Of a stretch of DNA of 21,064 nucleotides, positions 6,961 through 14,694 are shown piece by piece; position 1 is the stretch's first letter; every line of letters starts with the position of its first letter. The DNA is from Promethearchaeota archaeon. Its GTDB lineage: Archaea > Asgardarchaeota > Lokiarchaeia > Sigynarchaeales > SOKP01. Both the position numbers and the translations under genes were made by a program. The stretch spans positions 1 to 21,064 of the forward strand of contig JAEOTJ010000209.1 in the NCBI GenBank assembly GCA_016839905.1, given 5' to 3'. Under the pieces are notes generated by a model, which worked only from the letters and a program-made list of their open reading frames with translations, was not told the DNA's origin and searched no databases.

Positions 6961-8106
6961 TTAGAAGCATCGGTGAATTACTTGAGGTCCCATCTCTTTA
7001 TATTCTCTACGAGTTACCCACATTCTATGGAATGTTTTCAGAGAGCTCAGGATAGACCCGCCAATCCATACGGAGTACATACGCTCTGGTGGGGCAATGA
7101 TCTTTACATCTACAGATTCAGGAATTTGTTCTTTAATTTCCTTAGTCAATCGTTCCTTAATACCAGGGAACATCGTGGAACCACCAGAAAGAACGATATT
7201 ACTGTAGAGATCTCTTCGCAAGTCAACATCACATTCAGAAATAGAGCCAACGATGATATCATCTAAAGGTTCTAATTCTTTTCCTATGACAGATGGATTA
7301 AAGAAAGCTTCAGGACCTAAGAATCGTTCTACACCTACATTAATCGTTTCACCATCAGGAAGCATGTAACTCTTTTCCATACCAGCTACTTTCTTAGAAA
7401 GCATCATTTCTTTTTCAGGATCTACAGCTACATAACAGAGTTTCTCTTTAATGTCTCGTACGATTTCTTTCTCTGCGGATGTAGTAAAGGAGTATCCTTT
7501 TTGTCTGAGTAATCTTTGTAAGTAAGTAGTGATATCTCGCCCTGCGAGGTCAACTCTTTGGATGGCATGACTTAAAGCAAAACCTTCGAATATTGGTACT
7601 ACGTGAGAAACACCATCACCAATATCTATAACGCATCCTGTAGTACGTCCAGAAGCGTATAATGATAATACTGCTTGCATTGCAACGTATAAAGCAGGAG
7701 CATTAAAAGTCTCAAACATTATTTCAGCCATTTTTTCTCTGTTTGGTCTTGGATTTAAAGGTGCTTCAGTTAAGAGAACAGGATGTTCGCTAGGATCAAT
7801 ACGTAAATCAGTATAGAAAGTGTAATGCCAAATCTTCTCCATAGCTGTCCAATCTTCGATAATGCCGTGCTCTACAGGGAACATTAATTTCAATACACCT
7901 TTAAGTTGCATAGCTTCTTCTCCGATATAATATTCTCTTGTGTAATGTTCGACATCAGTCATTATACTCTCATATTTAGGATAACCAATGAGAGTAGGAA
8001 AAACTGATCGTGGTTGGTCTTCACCAGCAAATCCATTCTTAGAGATACCTGTACCGTTATCAATTACTAAGGCTTTAGCATTTAAAAAACTTTCATCTTC
8101 TCCCAT
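6961..8106 (-). CDS. Actin (Lokiactin-type)
   Basis: A 381-residue protein, only a few residues longer than eukaryotic actin. Motifs in order: phosphate-1 loop [15 protein letters not shown] (16-30); [20 protein letters not shown] (111-130), nearly identical to the eukaryotic block; the nucleotide-side [14 protein letters not shown] (144-157); phosphate-2 loop [15 protein letters not shown] (161-175) with the catalytic-type His168 and Gln144; [10 protein letters not shown] (307-316); and the C-terminus VIHRCF. The D-loop region (about 40-55, [16 protein letters not shown]) differs strongly from eukaryotic actin, so filament contacts and drug or profilin interactions may differ. It should bind and hydrolyse ATP and polymerise as an Asgard cytoskeletal filament. 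It stands alone on its strand with a long AT-rich upstream region; the ribosome site is weak (GAG 13 nt before ATG). Confidence 0.98.
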   Translation of the reverse strand: MGEDESFLNAKALVIDNGTGISKNGFAGEDQPRSVFPTLIGYPKYESIMTDVEHYTREYYIGEEAMQLKGVLKLMFPVEHGIIEDWTAMEKIWHYTFYTDLRIDPSEHPVLLTEAPLNPRPNREKMAEIMFETFNAPALYVAMQAVLSLYASGRTTGCVIDIGDGVSHVVPIFEGFALSHAIQRVDLAGRDITTYLQRLLRQKGYSFTTSAEKEIVRDIKEKLCYVAVDPEKEMMLSKKVAGMEKSYMLPDGETINVGVERFLGPEAFFNPSVIGKELEPLDDIIVGSISECDVDLRRDLYSNIVLSGGSTMFPGIKERLTKEIKEQIPESVDVKIIAPPERMYSVWIGGSILSSLKTFHRMWVTRREYKEMGPQVIHRCF

Positions 8107-8492
8107 TTTTTAAATTCAGCTCATTAAATTTTTGATATTTTTATTTGGAAATATTTTTTTAATTTTTTAGAATTTTTATTTTTTAAAAAGTATAATTTTT
8201 TGATAATTTGTTATACTTCATTTTTTTATAATTGTCATAATATTTGATAGGCAAATTATAAAATTATAATTGTAATAGTTTTTGCATATATAAATCTAAT
8301 GAAATAATTAATTGAAAATTGCTTATTTAATGTCTAATTTATATTATGAGCTAATATTTTTTTTTTTTCATTTAATATTATATTCCCAAAAATAAGAAGA
8401 TCAAAATGTTATAGTTTTCTTAAAATTAGGAAATTCAAATAAATTAATATATATTAACTTTATTATCTTATTAATAAAAGATTATAATTAAT
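8107..8492. promoter_or_regulatory. Divergent promoter region between actin and winged-helix gene
   Basis: These 386 bases, almost pure A and T, separate two genes read outward. A nearly symmetric TATA-like element (GCATATATAAATC) lies at about 8284-8296. A second, TATATATTA at 8448-8456, sits 36 nt before the ATG at 8493, giving an expected short leader of about 10-18 nt for the plus gene. No open frame with a credible start and no RNA fold was seen. Confidence 0.5.
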
Positions 8493-9026
8493 ATGAAGTT
8501 TCTGAATTATACACTCTCTATTCGCGTACTAAAATACATTTTGGATCACCCTAATTGTACTGTTCCTCAAATTAGGGATGATTTTGGCATAGGTCATTTG
8601 AAACCAATTAGTCGGCAAGAAAAAGATCTTTATAAAGTAGTTTCTTACCTTCATTTAAATAGATTTATAAATAAGGTAGAAAATAATCCAATTTCTTCAG
8701 GTGGAGCACATTTTTATCTTAAATCAACTCAAAAAGGAATGAATTTAATCTATTCATTTAAAACTCTTTTTCAAGATATCATAGAGGATTATTCTATAAT
8801 AGAACGTATTTTAAATAAAAGAATGGGAGCAAATCCAACAGATTTATCAATGGAATTCTCTAGATTTACCTTAAGAGTGCTTGAAGGGTTTTTAAAGGAT
8901 ATATTAAATGAATTACCACAAGATCCAAAAAGATTTTTAGTTAAAGAGAAATTAAAAAGGATCATGGATTTTTCTCATAGTCGTCTCCAAAATAAAATGT
9001 CAAGTATTATTGACAATTTTATATAA
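8493..9026 (+). CDS. Winged-helix (PadR-like?) DNA-binding protein
   Basis: A 177-residue protein. Residues about 1-80 read as a winged helix: IRVLKYILDHPNCTVPQIRDDF gives two helices ending in a recognition helix, followed by a paired strand with SSGGAHFYLKSTQKG. The second half is helical and charged and could be a dimerisation arm, as in PadR-type regulators. I cannot name the regulator. A TATA-like element 36 nt upstream and no clear ribosome site suggest a short leader. It is followed after 130 nt by the AAA ATPase on the same strand, but that gap has its own promoter-like sequence. Its target is unknown; divergent position next to actin makes actin or its own gene the obvious candidates to test. 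Confidence 0.7.
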   Translation: MKFLNYTLSIRVLKYILDHPNCTVPQIRDDFGIGHLKPISRQEKDLYKVVSYLHLNRFINKVENNPISSGGAHFYLKSTQKGMNLIYSFKTLFQDIIEDYSIIERILNKRMGANPTDLSMEFSRFTLRVLEGFLKDILNELPQDPKRFLVKEKLKRIMDFSHSRLQNKMSSIIDNFI

Positions 9027-9156
9027 TACAAATAAATATCTAAAGAATCATCTATTTATTCTAATATTTTAAGGGAGTAGATTTATTGAGCATTAATCTT
9101 ATTTTTAAATGGTATTAAAAAAGTATAATTTACATTATACATTATAATTCATTATA

Positions 9157-10269
9157 ATGACTGAAGGCTCTATTAAAAACATGCAAGAAAGAATAGATAA
9201 ACTACAAAAGGAAAATTTAAAATTCCAAAATAAAATTGAATATTATAAAAATTATATAAAGAGCATGAAAGAGAATCCATTGTTAATTGGTTCTGTAGAA
9301 CGTGTATTGGAGGATGGTCGAGTAATTATTTCGCATTCTCCAGGGAGTCGAATGTTGATTCCGCCAAACCGTCTCATTAAACCTTTTGCGGGAGACTCTG
9401 TAACTCTTCATGGTCAAAGCTTTCAAATAATAGAGATTCTTCAGAGAAAAATACGAGGCCATGTTGCCTCAATGGAATTATTGGAAACTCCAACCGAGAC
9501 TTTTGAGGATATAGGAGGATTAGATGCTCAAATTGAAGCAATTAGAGAGATTATTGAATTGCCATTATTGCATCCAGATTTATTTGAAAAGATAGGTATT
9601 GACCCTCCTTCAGGAGCATTATTAGCTGGCCCGCCAGGAACTGGAAAAACATTACTTGCTAAGGCGGTTGCTAATACTACAAATGTAAGATTCATTCATT
9701 TAGTAGGTTCAGATTTAGTCCAAAAATTTATTGGTGAAGGTTCAAGGATGGTAAGAGAAGTTTTTAGTTTAGCAAGAGAAAACCTTCCAGCAATAATTTT
9801 TATTGATGAGATAGATGCAATAGCGATTAAACGTACAAGTGAGGTATATAAAGGAGATCGAGAGGTTCAGAGAACATTCATGCAACTTCTTTCTGAACTA
9901 GATGGTTTTGCTAATACTGAAGGGATAATGTTTTTAGCGGCAACAAATAGAGAAGATGTGTTAGATCCTGCAATACTCCGCCCTGGAAGATTTGACCGGA
10001 TTGTAAGATTTAACTTGCCTGATGAAAAAGCCCGTTTAATGATTCTCAAAATTCATACAAGAAGGATCAATCTTAAAGATGTAAATCTAAAAGATTTAGC
10101 GAGAAGAACTGAGCAATTTAGTGGGGCTCATCTAAAAGCACTTTGTACAGAAGCAGGAATGAAATGCCTTCGAGAGAAAAAGACGGAGGTCACACAAAAG
10201 CATTTTGAAAAGGCCTTAATTGAAATTATGGATAAGGATCATAATGTAAAAGAGTATATATATTCATAA
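9157..10269 (+). CDS. pan: Proteasome-activating nucleotidase (PAN/Rpt-type AAA ATPase)
   Basis: A 370-residue AAA ATPase that unfolds proteins and feeds them to the 20S proteasome. Layout: coiled coil at about 5-40, OB-fold ring (41-95), then the AAA module. Visible motifs are Walker A GPPGTGKT (158-165), the pore loop KFIGEG (190-195), Walker B IIFIDEID (213-220), sensor-1 AATN (261-264), arginine-finger block RPGRFDR (275-281) and the second-sensor helix [14 protein letters not shown] (321-334). The last three residues, IYS, fit the hydrophobic-Tyr-any (HbYX) tail that docks into the proteasome pocket and opens its gate. It is shorter than usual PAN (about 400-430) because the N-terminal coiled coil is short. 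A T-run follows the stop. The proteasome core genes are not in the window. Confidence 0.95.
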   Translation: MTEGSIKNMQERIDKLQKENLKFQNKIEYYKNYIKSMKENPLLIGSVERVLEDGRVIISHSPGSRMLIPPNRLIKPFAGDSVTLHGQSFQIIEILQRKIRGHVASMELLETPTETFEDIGGLDAQIEAIREIIELPLLHPDLFEKIGIDPPSGALLAGPPGTGKTLLAKAVANTTNVRFIHLVGSDLVQKFIGEGSRMVREVFSLARENLPAIIFIDEIDAIAIKRTSEVYKGDREVQRTFMQLLSELDGFANTEGIMFLAATNREDVLDPAILRPGRFDRIVRFNLPDEKARLMILKIHTRRINLKDVNLKDLARRTEQFSGAHLKALCTEAGMKCLREKKTEVTQKHFEKALIEIMDKDHNVKEYIYS

Positions 10270-10282
10270 AATTAGTAAAACC

Positions 10283-10290
10283 TTTTTTTT
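10283..10290 (+). terminator. T-run after PAN
   Basis: Eight T lie 14 nt past the PAN stop codon. This suggests that the hydrolase gene downstream has its own promoter. Confidence 0.5.
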
Positions 10291-10353
10291 ATTACCTATA
10301 CTTTTATTTATTCTAAATTTTTATTTTAATTATACTTATTAAAGTGAAAATGC

Positions 10354-11181
10354 ATGGTACAAAGCAAGGAGACTTCATTTAAACCTCGTGTAATCAAAGA
10401 GGATGATTTATATGGAAAAGCAGGATATACTCTGAAGCTCCTGCGACCTAATGTATATCAATTTGAGTCCAGAGGTGCTGGTTGCCACGTGTTCCTAATA
10501 CTTGGAGAACAATTACAAGTGTTAATTGATACAGGATTGTTATCAAAATTCAATAGTTTTAATTATTTATTAACAACAGAAATTGGTTTAAAAGTAGAAG
10601 ATATTGACCTGGTCATTAATACGCACGAGCACTTTGACCATATTAGCTCTAATCCGTATTTCACATGTACAACTTCTGCTCATCGTTGGGCAGCCGTTAA
10701 GATACATAATAGTGACGAATTAATTACAAAAGGGAAGAAATGGGGCATTGATCTGACGGATCTAAAAATTAATATTTGGTTAGAAGATAGAAACATCCTG
10801 GATTTAGGAAATGAATTCTTAAAGGTGGTTGAAACTCCAGGTCATACTTCAGGTTGTATTTGCTTATATGAACCATACAAGCACTATCTTTTTTCAGGAG
10901 ATACGTTATTTAAAGGGGCCATTTCTAATATTTACGAATCAGGATCAATCTCAGAATATATTAATTCATTACAAATATTAAACACGCTCAAGATAAAAGA
11001 TTATTATCCAAGCCATGGAGAATGTGTTTTTGGAGAAGAGAGCGTTAAAAAAGAAATTGCAAACTCCATTGAAAACGCTAAAGTGGAATTAGATTCTTTT
11101 GTAGATAGAGTTAGAAGTAAACCCATAGAAAAGTTACGAGCACCGCCTAGTTTATACAATCGAGAGGAAGAGGATCTTTGA
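10354..11181 (+). CDS. Metallo-beta-lactamase-fold hydrolase
   Basis: A 275-residue binuclear zinc hydrolase fold. The metal ligands are all in place: H91-x-H93-x-D95-H96 in THEHFDH, H164 in GHTSG, D183 in SGDTLF and H221 in SHGE. The arrangement is that of glyoxalase-II-like and general archaeal MBL hydrolases, not of RNA-processing CPSF nucleases (no beta-CASP insert). The last 45 residues are charged helical sequence not needed for the fold. The substrate cannot be told from sequence. It is separated from PAN by a T-run and 84 nt, so it is probably transcribed on its own. It converges with the zinc-ribbon GTPase. Confidence 0.9.
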   Translation: MVQSKETSFKPRVIKEDDLYGKAGYTLKLLRPNVYQFESRGAGCHVFLILGEQLQVLIDTGLLSKFNSFNYLLTTEIGLKVEDIDLVINTHEHFDHISSNPYFTCTTSAHRWAAVKIHNSDELITKGKKWGIDLTDLKINIWLEDRNILDLGNEFLKVVETPGHTSGCICLYEPYKHYLFSGDTLFKGAISNIYESGSISEYINSLQILNTLKIKDYYPSHGECVFGEESVKKEIANSIENAKVELDSFVDRVRSKPIEKLRAPPSLYNREEEDL

Positions 11182-11276
11182 AGATAGCGTGGTCTTCAAT
11201 AGCTTCAAGCGTTTAAAGATAATAATTATAATTTTCCTATGTCTTTCAATACCTTATTCTGAAGGACCTTTAAACT

Positions 11277-11885
11277 TTAAGAAAGGAAGACCCTTCCTCC
11301 GCAGTACTGGCAAAATTTAAGGCGAATATCAAAAATTTCATTGCATTCTTCACAAATTTGTAATTTTCTATCCATTATTTCTTTAGTAACTTTAATAAAT
11401 GCAGTTTCCACATTCTCACCTGTTTTTGAGGATGTTTCAATCGTTTCAGCGCACCAATCATGTTCTTCGCAAAATTGGGTTATATTTTCACTTGTAATTT
11501 GACGTTGGTTTATCAAATCGATTTTAGTTCCAATTAAGGCTTTAATAACATCGGGTTCTGCATTTTCATCAATAATACTCACCCAATTATCAATATCTTC
11601 TATTGTATTTTTACTAGTAGTGTCGTATAGTATAAAAGCAGCGGAAGCTCCATTAGCATAAGGAGGATATAATTCACGATAATTTTCTTCTCCACCAAAA
11701 TCCCATATTACTAATTCTACGGGCGTTTCATTATATTTTCCCTTCATATGAATTTTTTTTTTTTTAAACGCAACACCAATAGTTTCACCTATTTTTTTAT
11801 TAAATATATTATCGCAATATCGTGCAATTAAGGAACTTTTACCCACTCCTTTTGCACCTGCTAAAATGATTTTATACTTGAACAT
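11277..11885 (-). CDS. Small GTPase with C-terminal zinc ribbon
   Basis: A 202-residue fusion. The GTPase part has G1 GAKGVGKS (10-17), G2 T35 in TIGVAF, G3 WDFGGEE (61-67), G4 TKID (120-123) and G5 SSKTG (152-156). As in the other GTPase here, the Ras glutamine is a glutamate. After the last GTPase helix, C178-x2-C181 and C192-x2-C195 make a four-cysteine zinc ribbon where eukaryotic Ras-family members carry a lipidation tail. The ribbon could replace the lipid as a protein or membrane docking element; that is inference. It lies 81 nt after the GNAT gene on the same strand and could be co-transcribed with it. Confidence 0.93.
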   Translation of the reverse strand: MFKYKIILAGAKGVGKSSLIARYCDNIFNKKIGETIGVAFKKKKIHMKGKYNETPVELVIWDFGGEENYRELYPPYANGASAAFILYDTTSKNTIEDIDNWVSIIDENAEPDVIKALIGTKIDLINQRQITSENITQFCEEHDWCAETIETSSKTGENVETAFIKVTKEIMDRKLQICEECNEIFDIRLKFCQYCGGRVFLS

Positions 11886-11966
11886 TGTTATTTTTGCTAA
11901 TTTCTATAATAAAAATTGTAGAATAATTTGAATTATCTATATGTTTAATTATTATTTTAAATAATT

Positions 11967-12545
11967 TTAAAATTTATTATTATCAATTTTTTGAAGATAA
12001 TTATCAATCCATAATTCCATTAAAATTTCATCAATGTAGGTGTTTTCCATGTAGAATTGCCCTTTCCTAACACCTATTACTTTAAAACCCATTTTTTGAT
12101 AGAGATATAGAGCTTGTTCATTCGTGGAAAAACAACTTAAAATGATTTTTAATTTATTATTTATTTTTTTTGATTCTCTAAGGGCAAATTGTATCAAATG
12201 AAATCCTATTCCTAAATTTCTATATTTTTTTTTTACAATAATTCCAAGAATGCCTACATGAGCAGCAGCTTCCCAGTCTGTATTAGATATTTCACATTGT
12301 CCTAGGATATTTAATGGAGGTTTAAGATCTGGATGTTCTGCAACGATACAAATCTCATGTTCTCTTTTTATATTTTCATACCATGATTTTTTTTCATATT
12401 CAGATTTTACTGGTGAAAAGATGGGAAGATACATTTTTTCTTTTAGCACATCGTTGAAATTATTCCATACACCCTTAATATCAGATTTTTTCAAGTGTCG
12501 AAAGAGAATTACTTCTCCGTTTTTTATTTCTACATGCTGTTTCAT
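11967..12545 (-). CDS. GNAT-family N-acetyltransferase (RimI/RimL-like)
   Basis: A 192-residue acetyltransferase. The acetyl-CoA pyrophosphate loop is RNLGIG (109-114), after a beta-strand with HVGILGIIVKKKY, and the conserved second half NEQALYLYQKMGFKVIGVRKG (143-163, in part) is typical of RimI/RimL-like enzymes that acetylate protein N-termini or small amines. The N-terminal VILFRHLKKSDI also fits the RimL-like group. The acceptor cannot be named. It starts at ATG 12545, back to back with the plus-strand gene at 12657, so the roughly 110-base gap must hold promoters for both. Confidence 0.9.
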   Translation of the reverse strand: MKQHVEIKNGEVILFRHLKKSDIKGVWNNFNDVLKEKMYLPIFSPVKSEYEKKSWYENIKREHEICIVAEHPDLKPPLNILGQCEISNTDWEAAAHVGILGIIVKKKYRNLGIGFHLIQFALRESKKINNKLKIILSCFSTNEQALYLYQKMGFKVIGVRKGQFYMENTYIDEILMELWIDNYLQKIDNNKF

Positions 12546-12656
12546 TATTAAGATGTAAAGGATGTTTAAGTTTATATAATTATAATGTTTTATATAGTGG
12601 AAATAATTAATTAAGAATAATGCTTCTAAAGAATTAAAAACATTAATTTGATTAAA

Positions 12657-14678
12657 ATGGTTACCGAAAATATTTTTACTTTTATCGCAATTTGGACAGA
12701 AGATTTAGGATCTAAAGTGATAGAAATTTATCCTAAGGAAGAAAAGTTTGATTTTAAAACAATTGCAGAAAATATTTTCATAACCTATCATAATCTTTAT
12801 AAAAAAGAAATAAGTGGAACAGCTGAAAGGAGATTATTTAAATTACCACTTGTAAATATTACTAAAAAGGCAAGTATCTTTTTAGATGGAATCCAAGACG
12901 AAGAAGAGGATTCTAAATTAATTATTGTAGTTATCATCTTTCCTGATTATTTTTCAGACGAAAGTGTGAAGATCTTTGATAATATACTTCAAAATATTGG
13001 AATGGAATACATTGAAACAAAATCACTACTTCTAGAGAAATACTTTAATCAAATTAATGAAAAATATCTCATAGAACAAAAAGTTAAAGATACAGAAATT
13101 AGTATCGATGATAATTATTTACTTCCAGAAGCACTTAAAGATTATCAAGAAGGTTTAAGACAAATTCAAAAAAAAGAATTTGATAATGCTTATTACTTAT
13201 TACGTAAAGCATATCTCAGGTTTGAAATAGAAAATGAATTAAAAATGCTTTTAGAAACAACTTATTTTCTTGGAACCGTGCTGATGCAAAAGAATAAATA
13301 TGAAGCAGCAAAGGGATATTTTCAAAAACTGCAAGATTTATCCCAACAGCTTGAACATCAGAAATATTTAGAAAAATCACTTTTCATGGAGGGTTATTGT
13401 GACTATCAAGGAGAGAATTATAATAATGCATACAAATGTTTCATGAAACTGGGAAAAACAGAATTAAAATTTGTTTCTAAATTTCAATATTTAATGTTAT
13501 TGGGGAAGATTTTGGGCGATGTGGGATTTTACGATGATGCAATAAAAACACTTGAAAAAGGTTTAGAAATTAGTAAAGCTGGGGAGGGTAATATTGAGAT
13601 AAAGAAAAAAAGGGGAGAGATATACTTAGATCTCGGCCATATTTACTATGAGATGGTTTATCAAGCAATAAAATCAGGTAAGATTGAGAAAGACGCCTCT
13701 AGACCGCATTTAATTAAATCAACCGAGTCTTTTAAGGAAGCCGGGAAAGTTTATAGAGTTATAAAAGATTATTCTGGACTTATTGATGTATACCAATTAA
13801 TAGCCAGTAATTATGAAATTTTAGGAGAGATGGAAGAAGCAATAGAACATTATGAAAAAGCATTAGAGTTTGCTAAATTAAGTAATGATTTAGCAAATAG
13901 ATTTAAAATTCTTAAGAAAATAATTCAAAATTATGAAGAACTCAATTTACATGAAAAAATTATAATAAAATTGGATATAATATTACATGAGATAGCTCCA
14001 ATAGCTTATTTAGATCTAGTTTCTGTTGCGGGATTCCATGCTCAATTAGGAGAATCATTCATAAAGTTAAATAGAAATAATGATGCATTATCAGAATTAA
14101 TTGTTGCTTTAAATTTATATCTTAAATCTCCTAACCCTGTTCCAGAATTACTAAACGTTTATAATAAACTTATTGAAATATATGAACAAAAAAATGATAG
14201 TAAGCATGTTCAATATTATAAAAATAAATGGATAGAATTTCAAGAAGAATTAGAAAAACGAGAAAAACAAGAAAAAGTTAAATATAAAGCTCTAGAAGTC
14301 ATTGAAGAGTTCTGGGTCTTCACAGATGAGGGTGTTGCGTTGTATACTCACACGCCTAAGACAAATGCAACCCCTCGATTACTTTCAAATTTTCTCATAG
14401 CGATGGATAATTTTGGAGCAGAATTAAAACTTGATCAAATTAAAACAATAAAAATTGGTCTTGAATATTTTGCTTATTATAAAGAAAAAGGGCGTTCGTT
14501 CTTTATAGTTGGGAGAGCTAATGCTAAATTTAAAGTAGATATTATTGAGAAAATAATTAAAATGATTTATTTAAGATTTTGGATTGCGTATGAACCTTTA
14601 TTAGAAAATTTCGATGGAGATACGTCGAAGTTTGATTCATTTATTAATGAACTTAAAGATTTAGATGATATAATATAA
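12657..14678 (+). CDS. Longin-like / TPR-like / longin-like protein (paralogue 1)
   Basis: About 673 residues from the ATG at 12657; a TTG three codons earlier (12648) is possible but has no better ribosome site. Three regions are seen. Residues about 7-127 are an alpha/beta domain (FIAIWTEDLGSKVIEIYP, then LIIVVIIFPDYFSDES). About 155-535 is a long run of paired helices with TPR-type spacing (EFDNAYYLLRKAYLRF, KYEAAKGYFQKLQDLS, DDAIKTLEKGLEIS, MEEAIEHYEKALEFA). About 550-662 is a second alpha/beta domain (FWVFTDEGVALYTH, RSFFIVGRANAKF). Both end domains look like longin or roadblock-type sensor modules, which in eukaryotes regulate small GTPases; this assignment is by pattern and not certain. 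The next gene starts 16 nt later and encodes a paralogue. Confidence 0.8.
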   Translation: MVTENIFTFIAIWTEDLGSKVIEIYPKEEKFDFKTIAENIFITYHNLYKKEISGTAERRLFKLPLVNITKKASIFLDGIQDEEEDSKLIIVVIIFPDYFSDESVKIFDNILQNIGMEYIETKSLLLEKYFNQINEKYLIEQKVKDTEISIDDNYLLPEALKDYQEGLRQIQKKEFDNAYYLLRKAYLRFEIENELKMLLETTYFLGTVLMQKNKYEAAKGYFQKLQDLSQQLEHQKYLEKSLFMEGYCDYQGENYNNAYKCFMKLGKTELKFVSKFQYLMLLGKILGDVGFYDDAIKTLEKGLEISKAGEGNIEIKKKRGEIYLDLGHIYYEMVYQAIKSGKIEKDASRPHLIKSTESFKEAGKVYRVIKDYSGLIDVYQLIASNYEILGEMEEAIEHYEKALEFAKLSNDLANRFKILKKIIQNYEELNLHEKIIIKLDIILHEIAPIAYLDLVSVAGFHAQLGESFIKLNRNNDALSELIVALNLYLKSPNPVPELLNVYNKLIEIYEQKNDSKHVQYYKNKWIEFQEELEKREKQEKVKYKALEVIEEFWVFTDEGVALYTHTPKTNATPRLLSNFLIAMDNFGAELKLDQIKTIKIGLEYFAYYKEKGRSFFIVGRANAKFKVDIIEKIIKMIYLRFWIAYEPLLENFDGDTSKFDSFINELKDLDDII

Positions 14679-14694
14679 AAAAGTGAATTTTATT

